Positions 27,990 through 34,584 of a DNA stretch of 64,000 nt are shown here, piece after piece. The notes below the pieces were generated by a model. It was given only the letters and a program-made list of their open reading frames with translations. It was not told the DNA's origin and ran no database searches. The stretch is from an uncultured Alphaproteobacteria bacterium. Lineage in GTDB: Bacteria > Pseudomonadota > Alphaproteobacteria > HIMB59. How positions within the stretch are numbered: the stretch's first letter is position 1; each line of letters opens with the position of its first letter. Position numbers and translations under genes: made by a program. The stretch covers positions 1 through 64,000 of the forward strand of contig CACJAI010000002.1 of assembly GCA_902591315.1 (NCBI GenBank), in the 5' to 3' direction.

Positions 27990-28202
27990 ATGGGCTGGTG
28001 GAATGGTAAAGAGGAGTTATTTGAAAATAATGAAATTCCCTATAACAAGTGCACTGAATGTGGTGATTTCAAGGAAGTCTCAAAGAAATATATCAATAAA
28101 ATCAACGATGAAATGATTACGATTTGCTACGATTGTAGCAAAAAGCGCTATATTGAGTCGTTAATGGTGGTTTCTGCTATTGATGGAGTTGACGACCTTT
28201 GA
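27990..28202 (+). CDS. Small zinc-ribbon protein of unknown function
   Basis: A 70-residue protein. Two CxxC knuckles (KCTECGDF and CYDCSKK, about 23 residues apart) form a likely zinc ribbon; the rest is charged. The N-terminus MGWWNGKEEL has no export signal. The 3' end overlaps by about 55 bp the opposite-strand small membrane protein, which is unusual and makes one of the two less certain. No family is recognised. Confidence 0.6.
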   Translation: MGWWNGKEELFENNEIPYNKCTECGDFKEVSKKYINKINDEMITICYDCSKKRYIESLMVVSAIDGVDDL

Positions 28203-28324
28203 TGGTCGTAGGTTAAGAAAAAAAATAAGACTATAAATGCATATAGTAAGACACCTACTATTACCACTAGAGGGATGAAACCGCTTTGATAAGACATCAA
28301 AGAAACAAAAACTAGAACACTCAT
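28148..28324 (-). CDS. Possible small membrane protein (58 residues)
   Basis: From the ATG at 28324, 11 bp after the stop of the upstream - strand gene, the frame encodes two hydrophobic stretches (SVLVFVSLMSYQSG and LVVIVGVLLYAFIVLFFFLTY) and a polar tail. The tail lies antisense to the zinc-ribbon gene. The placement at the end of the envelope-protein operon and the clear membrane helices support it, but the overlap with a gene on the other strand lowers confidence. Confidence 0.35.
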   Translation of the reverse strand: MSVLVFVSLMSYQSGFIPLVVIVGVLLYAFIVLFFFLTYDHQRSSTPSIAETTINDSI

Positions 28325-28334
28325 AGAACTTTTT

Positions 28335-28784
28335 TTAAAAATACAAATACAGATAATCTTGAGCGATAATTTTTGAAGCAATAAAAACCTTTTCTGGTGG
28401 GAGCTCATCATAGCTGCTCCAACCGATGTATTTCAAAGAACCATCTAGACCAACGAGTTGGCGGATTTCATCTAAGGACCGAAGAGGGTGACCCTCTAAA
28501 GATAGATCGAGAAGATATGAATGGTTCTCATTTCCTTGGACATGCAAACTCACAACCTGCCATTGATTTTGATTTTGATAGGGAAACACATATATGTACG
28601 ACTGTGTTTCTATACTAATTGTTTGAGCGTAATTGTGTATTTGGTAATAAATTTTCTCTTTAAATAATTGCTTTGTTTCTTTATCTAAACTACCCAGCAC
28701 AAAAATCGTTGACTGATTAATATCTGCTTTAATTTGTAAAGAAGAGGTTAGGAACATGACCACAAATAATAATTTTTTAATCAT
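28335..28784 (-). CDS. Exported protein of unknown function in the channel-associated operon
   Basis: A 149-residue protein starting at the ATG at 28784, which overlaps the stop of the preceding lipoprotein gene (ATGA). Residues 1-19 are a signal peptide (KKLLFVVMFLTSSLQIKA). The mature protein has QIHNYAQTISIETQ and LDEIRQLVGLDGSLKYIGWSSYDEL segments that I do not recognise. It is probably made together with the lipoprotein and the HTH protein upstream, in an operon divergent from the ion-channel gene. Confidence 0.65.
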   Translation of the reverse strand: MIKKLLFVVMFLTSSLQIKADINQSTIFVLGSLDKETKQLFKEKIYYQIHNYAQTISIETQSYIYVFPYQNQNQWQVVSLHVQGNENHSYLLDLSLEGHPLRSLDEIRQLVGLDGSLKYIGWSSYDELPPEKVFIASKIIAQDYLYLYF

Positions 28785-29308
28785 GTCCATCCCTGGCACG
28801 TATCCAAAGCACTGTTAAGAGCAGAACTGAGTCCGTTAGCTTTCATTTCTATCTCTTGTTTTTCAAACCTATTGAGAGGATCATTAATAGAAAATGAAAT
28901 TTGTCCTCTTTTGGATAATAGCTCTTCCAGCTTGGAGAAGTGATGTTTATAAAAACTCATTAACTCCCAACGAACGTATCCATCGGCATTCAATCGGCTT
29001 GCATTTTCGCCTTCATAAGATTGACCTGAAAGCTTCCAATCAAAAGTTTCACCACTCATGACGTCAAAATCTTTGGGCTCAAATCCTCGATTGGTGTAAA
29101 CTAAACGGGCATCACAACTTAAATTTGGATCGACAATAAAAATAATCATTTGATCTTGGTTTTCCAAGCTAAAGACTAAGTCTAAGTTTTCTTCTTTAGC
29201 CTCCATATGTATCCAATTATCAAATTCATGATGCATAGGACTACCTTCTGCTTTTAGAGAACAATTAGTTAAAAAAACACTGATAAATAACAATAATAAT
29301 GCTCTCAT
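28781..29308 (-). CDS. Lipoprotein of unknown function
   Basis: A 175-residue protein with a lipoprotein signal: LLLFISVFLTNC, with C16 as the probable lipidated cysteine. The mature part includes EFDNWIHMEA, two further cysteines (near LSCDARL and DTCQGW) that may pair, and a C-terminal helical part. No family is recognised. Its start overlaps the HTH gene stop by 1 nt and its end overlaps the next exported protein, indicating a tightly coupled operon. Confidence 0.7.
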   Translation of the reverse strand: MRALLLLFISVFLTNCSLKAEGSPMHHEFDNWIHMEAKEENLDLVFSLENQDQMIIFIVDPNLSCDARLVYTNRGFEPKDFDVMSGETFDWKLSGQSYEGENASRLNADGYVRWELMSFYKHHFSKLEELLSKRGQISFSINDPLNRFEKQEIEMKANGLSSALNSALDTCQGWT

Positions 29309-29628
29309 TACTTCTTTTCTCCTGGTTTGAAATGGCTCATTAAAAATTGCTTAGGAAAGGGTACTTTAAGATAAGAGGCATATTGCCTAGTAAAAAAGTA
29401 ATTTAAGGGATACTGGATAAATTCTAGATTACCATTCTCAAGAGCATCAAGAGTGCTACGAGAATAATTCAAATGCTGCATTACATCCTCAACAGAAATA
29501 TTATTTTCTTGCCTGATTTGTGCTAAACAACGCAAATACTCTTCAATTTCTCTTAGGGATTGGGGTTCATTTCTTTTATTAGAGGACAACCTCCTACCTA
29601 AAGTAGGAGTAATATAATTAGACTTCAT
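29308..29628 (-). CDS. Helix-turn-helix protein (RodZ/Cro-like DNA-binding domain)
   Basis: A 106-residue cytoplasmic protein. The region LAQIRQENNISVEDVMQHLN..SRSTLDALENGN is a lambda-repressor-like HTH of the kind found at the N-terminus of RodZ (HTH_25). Residues such as YFFTRQYASYLKVPFPKQFL also match the end of that domain, but there is no membrane helix. It likely acts as a regulator of its own operon or of the divergent one; the inverted repeat at 29664-29688 upstream is a candidate binding site. Confidence 0.7.
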   Translation of the reverse strand: MKSNYITPTLGRRLSSNKRNEPQSLREIEEYLRCLAQIRQENNISVEDVMQHLNYSRSTLDALENGNLEFIQYPLNYFFTRQYASYLKVPFPKQFLMSHFKPGEKK

Positions 29629-29663
29629 GATAACAATAATGAGGAATATTATTAATACAAATA

Positions 29664-29688
29664 GTCCAAAGCTTTTTTACTTTTGGAC
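29664..29688. promoter_or_regulatory. Inverted repeat in the divergent regulatory region
   Basis: GTCCAAA (29664-29670) and TTTGGAC (29682-29688) are exact inverted repeats around an 11-nt T-rich spacer, between the HTH gene (- strand) and the + strand HTH-like/ion-channel genes. It could be an operator for one of the two regulators. A T-rich hairpin acting as terminator is less likely because no gene ends here. Confidence 0.45.
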
Positions 29689-29719
29689 ATAGATTATTGA
29701 TTACCCGCTTAACATAAAT

Positions 29720-29728
29720 TGCTATAGT
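29720..29728 (+). promoter_or_regulatory. Extended -10 promoter, possibly leaderless
   Basis: TG C TATAGT (29720-29728) is a good match to an extended -10 box (TGnTATAAT). The start codon of the downstream gene is at 29734, about where transcription would begin from this box, so the mRNA could be leaderless. A weak TTGATT lies about 20 bp upstream. The alternative is a promoter further upstream using the GAGG at 29729-29732 as ribosome site, though that is too close to the ATG for normal use. Confidence 0.4.
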
Positions 29729-29733
29729 GAGGT

Positions 29734-30198
29734 ATGTCTAAAACAAAAGAAATTATCACCATTGAACATACCCTAAAAGAGGTTCTTAAAAATTTAAGTG
29801 ATCAAGATATTCAAGATATCACTGGGAAGTCTAAGTCTTATATATACAAATGTGCTGATCCTGACGACAGTGATAGGAATATACAATTTAGAACTGTCAT
29901 TCGGTTAGAGCATGCTATGCATAAAATTTACCAAAAAACTCCCTTTAGCAATTTTTTGAAAGATTATTTAGCAACTGCCCAACCTGAAAAACCTGCTAGT
30001 GAAAGTGAAGTACAATCAGAGATATTAGCAATTGGTGGAAGATTGGGAGATTTAATGGATGCTGTACGTGAGTCAATGGATGAGAAAAGTTCAGGAGGAT
30101 CAAAAATAGTCCCACATGAAAAAGAGAAAATTTACCAAGACATCCAAAAATTAGATGATCAGTTGAGTAAAATTAAGAGTGTGTTAAAATCACTCTAA
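29734..30198 (+). CDS. HTH-like DNA-binding protein with coiled-coil C-terminus
   Basis: A 154-residue protein. Residues 8-70 (TLKEVLKNLSDQDIQDITGKSKSYIYKCADPD.. and VIRLEHAMHKIYQKTPF) resemble phage-type or CII-like helix-turn-helix domains. A charged linker follows, and the last 35 residues (EKEKIYQDIQKLDDQLSKIKSVLKSL) form a likely coiled coil for oligomerisation. It lies one base before the ion-channel gene and is probably co-transcribed with it. A regulatory role is inferred; it is not similar to the HTH protein encoded divergently. Confidence 0.6.
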   Translation: MSKTKEIITIEHTLKEVLKNLSDQDIQDITGKSKSYIYKCADPDDSDRNIQFRTVIRLEHAMHKIYQKTPFSNFLKDYLATAQPEKPASESEVQSEILAIGGRLGDLMDAVRESMDEKSSGGSKIVPHEKEKIYQDIQKLDDQLSKIKSVLKSL

Positions 30199-30199
30199 T

Positions 30200-31552
30200 T
30201 TGTTTTTAAGGGGGATAATTTTAGGATTTTGGGTTTTCTTTTCCAGTGTTAGCTGGGGAGCAGAAATTTGTGAACGACTTCTAAAAAAAGACTTCAGAGA
30301 AACGTCTAACATTAGACTAGCTTATAACGATAGCGGTGTAGTTCTTGAGCAAAATCAACCTATTATCAACAAAAAACGCTTTGGCTCTTATGCTTTTAAT
30401 ACTCCTCTTAAGGCTGGAGTCCGCATCTTAGCTGTTGATCAAAAACCTGTTGCTTCCGATGATGTTGATGCCTACTTGTATTTATCCAACTTACTAGAGA
30501 CATCAGCAATGAGAGATCTCTCACTAACTGTTCAACATTTAGATGGGGAAGTGGAGATAGTTGACCTTAAAAGAATTCCTTATCTAGGTCACCCTATAGT
30601 TGAGGCAGATATAATATTAAATGATTTTGAGGTCATACAACAAAGTAGTAAATCAAATTTGAATTTAGAGGTGAATTTGCAGTGGCAAAATGAAGACTTA
30701 ATTCATAATTTTTTCAATTTAACAGAACTTGATAAATCACCTATTAAATGCATTTTTAGAAAGTCAGCAGAGCTTGAAAATATTTTACAAAAAATTTGGT
30801 ATCCTACATTTGAAACTACTCAAACAGGATCTTTTATAAATGATATAACCTTTAAAAGTTTACTTATCACAAACGATAAATCAGATCCTTTTAATTTTGT
30901 TCTCAAACAACAAATTAATTATCAAGTTACGAATTCCTCAGATTTTAAAAAATTTCCTTTTGATAATATTTCCACATCAGCTGATTTTATCTTCCAAGAC
31001 ATTGATTTAAGCACGTCTTCATTATACGACCCAGAAATAATTATAAGGGACGGTAATGAAATTTTGTATGAGTGGCAAATTAATGATCACACTTTAAATT
31101 GTTGTGACTCTCAAATTTATGGACAAGGAGTGCTCCAAAAACTGGAATACAGTTTTGATCTTAATCGTAAATCCTTTTACTATATCTTAAAGATAATCCT
31201 ACCTGTCATATTTTTGGTTTATTTATCATTTATGGTTTTCTGGATACCTTCACGTGAGCTAGAGTCTAAATTAGCTGTTAGTCTCGGATCTTTACTTACT
31301 TTAGTGGTATTTCAATTTACATTCGGAGATGATGTGCCAAAAATAAATGATTTCACCGTTCTGGACACAATGATATTGGCCTCGTACTTATTTACAGGGA
31401 TTTCAACGTTTATTACCATTATAAATCATGTTTTTTACTCTCGATCAAAAGAGATAACAACTCAACAAAATTATGACAAAAATCTCTTCGTTATTCTGTG
31501 TTTAACCTATCCAGTTGTAACTACTTTATTTGCCTTGAACGTTTATAATTAG
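30200..31552 (+). CDS. Pentameric ligand-gated ion channel (GLIC/ELIC type) with PDZ-like N-terminal domain
   Basis: A 450-residue membrane protein. A signal peptide (1-21) is followed by a PDZ-like region (about 40-125) containing LKAGVRILAVDQKPV, then the pLGIC extracellular beta-sandwich (about 133-328): VEADIILNDFEVI and LNLEVNLQWQNEDL match strands 1-2, KIWYPTFE the IWxP loop, and FPFD (252-255) the Pro-loop that replaces the eukaryotic Cys-loop. Four helices follow: M1 (329-349, ILPVIFLVYLSFMVFW), pore helix M2 (352-374), M3 (385-412, after VPKINDFTVLDT) and M4 (428-447). E353/E355 at the inner end of M2 suggest cation selectivity, as for GLIC. It would open a cation path across the inner membrane in response to a periplasmic signal. 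The ligand is unknown. The TTG start lies 1 nt after the preceding stop. Confidence 0.85.
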   Translation: MFLRGIILGFWVFFSSVSWGAEICERLLKKDFRETSNIRLAYNDSGVVLEQNQPIINKKRFGSYAFNTPLKAGVRILAVDQKPVASDDVDAYLYLSNLLETSAMRDLSLTVQHLDGEVEIVDLKRIPYLGHPIVEADIILNDFEVIQQSSKSNLNLEVNLQWQNEDLIHNFFNLTELDKSPIKCIFRKSAELENILQKIWYPTFETTQTGSFINDITFKSLLITNDKSDPFNFVLKQQINYQVTNSSDFKKFPFDNISTSADFIFQDIDLSTSSLYDPEIIIRDGNEILYEWQINDHTLNCCDSQIYGQGVLQKLEYSFDLNRKSFYYILKIILPVIFLVYLSFMVFWIPSRELESKLAVSLGSLLTLVVFQFTFGDDVPKINDFTVLDTMILASYLFTGISTFITIINHVFYSRSKEITTQQNYDKNLFVILCLTYPVVTTLFALNVYN

Positions 31553-31646
31553 ATATATTTCAAAACTTATATTATTGTCTAAAAAATTTAAATATCTCCC
31601 CAATCTTTATTTTTAAAATTTAGTATCTTTGTCTTCAGTGCAAAGA

Positions 31647-31735
31647 CCTCTCTCTTCCTTTCTGTTTTCTAGTTACTCCTTCTCTAAGTCATTTCCTACC
31701 AGGTTAATAAATGACAAACAAAAAAAAGAGAGAGG
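31647..31735 (+). repeat. Inverted repeat, arms 69 nt apart
   Basis: CCTCTCTCTT (31647-31656) and AAGAGAGAGG (31726-31735) are exact 10-bp inverted repeats after the ion-channel gene. TTCCTTTCTGT occurs twice nearby (from 31655 and from 31760). This 250-bp stretch between the ion channel and the next gene could form an extended RNA structure; no protein-coding gene is evident in it, although the downstream frame stays open back to 31629. Confidence 0.5.
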
Positions 31736-31769
31736 AAAAATTGAGGTGGTTTTTTCATGGTTCCTTTCT

Positions 31770-31812
31770 GTGCTACGGCTAATCCCATCCTCCTGTACAT
31801 TAGCCGTGGTGC
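31770..31812 (+). promoter_or_regulatory. Stem-loop covering the GTG start of the next gene
   Basis: ACGGCTAAT (31775-31783) and ATTAGCCGT (31799-31807) pair perfectly over 9 bp and can be extended by five pairs (three G-U) to 31770 and 31812. The 15-nt loop is CCCATCCTCCTGTAC. The stem includes the two candidate GTG start codons at 31806 and 31809, so folding could block translation. Whether it is a regulator, a leaky terminator or chance is not known. Confidence 0.5.
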
Positions 31813-32408
31813 AAAGAGGAAAATACTTAATACTAATAATTACTTCTCTATTTATTTTCTCCTTAAGCTCAGCGATGACTTTAGAAAGATTTCATGGTTG
31901 GAATATTCAATTATTGGAGGAGGAAATGATTGCAATCGAACGTAGTGGTGATGTTGAAGACTCAGAAAATATAATTTTTGTTATGACCAAAAATAATTGT
32001 GATCGCGTTCTCCAATTCTTTGAATTATTTACTTTATCAGTTCACCCTGATCTCACAAAATTATTAGATAAAGAAATTGAACTCCAGGAAAATGGTCATT
32101 CAACCACCGGAATGGTGCATGAAATATATCCATATAAGAATGGACACATGATTTTAATAGGCATGGGTTCATATAATCATGAAACGATTAAAGAATATTA
32201 TACTTTTCATAAACGCTCTCGCTTAACAGTCACTGATGTAACTTTCGAGGAACCAGTCGCTTTAAGAACATTCATAGACTTACCTACAATACAGTGGGCT
32301 ATGCCTCAAGTAGAGGAAGCCATGGACAGAGCGCATAGGCATTGTAAAAAAATACCTGATCCCATTTCAGCTAGCCTAAACAATTCTCAGAAAGGACTAA
32401 AAACATGA
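31806..32408 (+). CDS. Exported protein of unknown function
   Basis: About 200 residues from the GTG at 31806. The hydrophobic segment YLILIITSLFIFSLSSA is a signal peptide, and the mature protein begins MTLERFHGW. I recognise no family; it contains two cysteines (NNCDRV and HRHCKK) and is otherwise mixed alpha/beta in character. The frame is open to 31629, but those residues are serine-rich and would place the signal peptide far from the N-terminus, so I reject the longer form. It overlaps the next small gene by 4 nt. Confidence 0.6.
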   Translation: MVQRGKYLILIITSLFIFSLSSAMTLERFHGWNIQLLEEEMIAIERSGDVEDSENIIFVMTKNNCDRVLQFFELFTLSVHPDLTKLLDKEIELQENGHSTTGMVHEIYPYKNGHMILIGMGSYNHETIKEYYTFHKRSRLTVTDVTFEEPVALRTFIDLPTIQWAMPQVEEAMDRAHRHCKKIPDPISASLNNSQKGLKT

Positions 32409-32632
32409 CTTTTTTACATTTTTTAGCAGCAGTTATATTCTTGTATGTTGCAGATGAGCAAAATCACAGTCAACTTCATTTTGGTAAGAAATGCTTTCAA
32501 AATGAAAACGGGGACATTATTTTTTCACACATCTGGGTAACACGCCCTTTTGATGAATTACCTGCTAACAAAGAGCAATGTACATTGCCAGAGGAGCCCG
32601 AGCTCCCGGTAGTTCATAAATATGGAAAATAA
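32405..32632 (+). CDS. Small protein of unknown function with N-terminal hydrophobic segment
   Basis: A 75-residue protein starting at an ATG that overlaps the previous stop (ATGA). Residues 3-15 are hydrophobic (FLHFLAAVIFLYVA), likely a short signal sequence. The mature part has two cysteines (KKCFQNE and EQCTLPEE) and a proline/glutamate-rich tail. No family is recognised; the coupling suggests that it works with the preceding exported protein. Confidence 0.5.
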   Translation: MTFLHFLAAVIFLYVADEQNHSQLHFGKKCFQNENGDIIFSHIWVTRPFDELPANKEQCTLPEEPELPVVHKYGK

Positions 32633-32661
32633 TATTTTCGATGAAACTAAAATTTACTTAT

Positions 32662-32751
32662 GCGGCCTTAGCTTAAATGGAAAAGCGTCCCACACTGAGA
32701 TTTCTTGCGGGAAGGGAAGATGCAGGTTCGACTCCTGATCCGGCTGCACCA
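32662..32751 (+). ncRNA. tRNA-like element with aberrant anticodon arm
   Basis: The element looks like a tRNA at both ends. GCGGCC (32662-32667) pairs with GGCTGC (32742-32747), followed by A and encoded CCA (32748-32751). The D-arm is canonical: TA, stem GCTT/AAGC (32671-32674, 32683-32686) with loop AAATGGAA. The T-arm is CAGG-TTCGACT-CCTG (32723-32737). Between them, where a 17-nt anticodon arm should be, is a 7-bp helix TCCCACA/TGCGGGA (32688-32694, 32706-32712, one A-C mismatch) with an 11-nt loop, and no 7-nt loop with T33 plus a normal stem can be built. The T-arm to acceptor junction has two to three extra bases. It may be a degenerate tRNA, an insertion site or a tRNA-derived RNA. 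Confidence 0.45.
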
Positions 32752-32793
32752 AAACTATTTGGGGAGTTTTCAAAAAAACTTATAATACCTCTT

Positions 32794-33207
32794 ATGGGTC
32801 ATAACTATTTTATTGAATGTCAAAAATGTGAGTACAAATCTGAAGACATCACAATGGGAGTTGGCTTTTTATTTGGAAATATTGATGACATACTCCATGC
32901 ACTTAGAGGCAATGATAAAAAAACAGTGCAACTCTTAAAATACCGCAAACAAATTCATACCCATTATTCACGAGGTTACTCTCTTTATCAGTGTAGAAAC
33001 TGCAAATCACTAGAAAATAAGTGTCACCTTACATTGTACAACCAACAAGGAGATCTTATATTTCAAACAGAGTCTTATTGTCGGTCATGTCAAAAGGAGA
33101 GAGAGTATATGCCAGAGGACAGTGATAATGAAACTATTCCAGATCTGTGCTGCCCTAAATGTCATCAGCAGGATCTTAAAGTCCTACTAGGCATACTGTG
33201 GGACTGA
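32794..33207 (+). CDS. Zinc-ribbon protein of unknown function
   Basis: A 137-residue protein with four cysteine knuckles: CQKC (9-12), CRNC, CRSC and CCPKC near the C-terminus, so two zinc ribbons. Between the first two is a helical segment (IDDILHALRGNDKKTVQLLKYRKQIHTHY). The frame continues upstream into the tRNA-like element, so the ATG at 32794 is the better start. It is cytoplasmic and might bind nucleic acid, but no family is recognised. Confidence 0.6.
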   Translation: MGHNYFIECQKCEYKSEDITMGVGFLFGNIDDILHALRGNDKKTVQLLKYRKQIHTHYSRGYSLYQCRNCKSLENKCHLTLYNQQGDLIFQTESYCRSCQKEREYMPEDSDNETIPDLCCPKCHQQDLKVLLGILWD

Positions 33208-33262
33208 TTTACTATTTAAAAAGACACTTAGTTTCTTTTGATGAATAAAACCTTAAAAGAAT

Positions 33263-33535
33263 TTAATAAATTTGAGTAACTTTTATCAATTTTTTTATTA
33301 TCAAACATGTGGGAATTAAAATAAGAATAAAAACTATGTCAGGTATGTGACCTACAAAATAAAGCCAATACAGTGGTGGGTCTATAAATGCATACTTATA
33401 ATCAAAAAGAAAACCCTCTAAATTCTCTTTGGTGTAAAGCAAGTTAAAATAATCAATAAAATTATAATATAAATAGAATAAAAATCCGAAGGCTAAAAGT
33501 AGAGATGATGCTATAACTTTGATGTTATAAACCAT
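33263..33535 (-). CDS. Small integral membrane protein of unknown function
   Basis: A 90-residue protein with two hydrophobic helices: VIASSLLLAFGFLFYLYYNF near the N-terminus and IPDIVFILILIPTCLII near the C-terminus. The loop between them is aromatic-rich. No family is recognised. It has its own upstream region shared with the divergent FtsB-like gene. Confidence 0.5.
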   Translation of the reverse strand: MVYNIKVIASSLLLAFGFLFYLYYNFIDYFNLLYTKENLEGFLFDYKYAFIDPPLYWLYFVGHIPDIVFILILIPTCLIIKKLIKVTQIY

Positions 33536-33736
33536 AGATTTACTGTAATTATTATCATCTTAATTTAAAGAGAAATCTGCATTGAGAGTAGAGCCATAGT
33601 TGATTATCATTTAGATCTAAGAGTCAATAAAGAAGTTAAATAAATAATACTCTTTAAGGCTTAATTATATCCACATTTTACTAACAATTAAATTTTAAGT
33701 CCATATTCGCTTATAAAAGGGCAATGTAAAATTTCA

Positions 33737-34033
33737 ATGAGAAGAGCAATGAGGTTTTTTAATTCAAAAATATTATTGAATATATTTTTTATTTTTTTGC
33801 TCGTTTATCTAGCTTACCACATTATTAATGGGAAATACAATATACAGAATTACCTTATCAATAAGTTTGAATTAAAATTGTTTCAAGACTTTCATTATAA
33901 CCTGAAGCAAAAGTCATTAGCTGTGGATATGGACTTGAGAGCTTTATACAATGAAAGTGAAGATTTTGTAGATGAAATCTCACATCAATTTTCTGAACCT
34001 GAAAATGGAGAGCAATTATTAAAAATTGATTAA
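33737..34033 (+). CDS. FtsB/DivIC-like septum formation protein
   Basis: A 98-residue bitopic membrane protein: cytoplasmic N-terminus, one transmembrane helix (about 10-28, ILLNIFFIFLLVYLAYHII), then a short periplasmic helical part. AYHIINGKYNIQNYLINKFELKLFQ matches the glycine-containing start of the alphaproteobacterial FtsB coiled coil, and the D-L-RALYNESEDFVDEIS region matches its end. FtsB links FtsL and FtsQ in the divisome. In alphaproteobacteria it usually sits near eno and pdhA; here it is alone, so the call rests on sequence only. Confidence 0.55.
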   Translation: MRRAMRFFNSKILLNIFFIFLLVYLAYHIINGKYNIQNYLINKFELKLFQDFHYNLKQKSLAVDMDLRALYNESEDFVDEISHQFSEPENGEQLLKID

Positions 34034-34115
34034 TGTTTAAGTAGCCATCGTAAATACTAAACGCTTGTTTGTTTTCTTAAACAATTCTCTTATCTAAGAA
34101 TGGGCCATCGATAAA

Positions 34116-34478
34116 TTAATTAGATTTATCTTTTGCCTGGGCTTCAGCAATTCTTCTAAAGGCATCCATAATAGAGGAGTCATCATAGAAGTATTTTTCA
34201 GGAAGATTTTTGAATGGATCAGTATTCCCGTAGAATTCTTTTCCTATTTGCACTTCTCCATTCTCCTCAATAAGCTTCTCGCAGAGCCACTTCTTAAACT
34301 TCATAGGTATCTCTTGGTCCAGTTCTTTATTTTTTTTGAAATCCTCATCAATTCTCCAGGGTAATTGAAGGTTGAAACAACTGCTTAATGCGTCGAGATA
34401 TTCTTCTCTATTTTCGGGTTCAAAACGACCCGTAAAATAATCAAACATCTTGTATATATTATCTATCGCTTTACTCAT
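34116..34478 (-). CDS. Cytoplasmic protein of unknown function
   Basis: A 120-residue hydrophilic protein without signal peptide or cysteine motif. The N-terminal half (IDNIYKMFDYFTGRFEPENREEYLDALSS) is helical and the centre is basic. I recognise no family. It lies between the FtsB-like gene and the restriction-modification island, with a 106-bp gap to the first methyltransferase, on the opposite strand. Confidence 0.55.
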   Translation of the reverse strand: MSKAIDNIYKMFDYFTGRFEPENREEYLDALSSCFNLQLPWRIDEDFKKNKELDQEIPMKFKKWLCEKLIEENGEVQIGKEFYGNTDPFKNLPEKYFYDDSSIMDAFRRIAEAQAKDKSN

Positions 34479-34584
34479 GTGAACAATTAATTAAACAACT
34501 CATTTAATTTTAATAAAATCATATTTAGTATAGATAATTAAAATCTATGAATCTAATACTAATGAGTATAATACAAAAAATTTA

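Noticed and set aside
28397-28618. Open frame on the + strand opposite the exported protein at 28335-28784
   Set aside because: No ribosome site or recognisable features; the opposite strand has a signal peptide and operon overlap.
32662-32751. tmRNA, class II tRNA (Leu/Ser/Tyr) or selenocysteine tRNA
   Set aside because: No tag reading frame or permuted order, no anticodon stem with a 7-nt loop and T33, and the acceptor plus T-stem length (14) fits none of the 12- or 13-bp patterns well.
32677-32793. Upstream start of the zinc-ribbon protein inside the tRNA-like element
   Set aside because: The extra 39 residues come from translating the tRNA-like sequence; an ATG at 32794 gives a sensible protein.
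34034-34083. TGTTTAAG/CTTAAACA inverted repeat after the FtsB-like gene
   Set aside because: The 34-nt loop and AT-only stem make a functional terminator doubtful; probably chance in AT-rich DNA.
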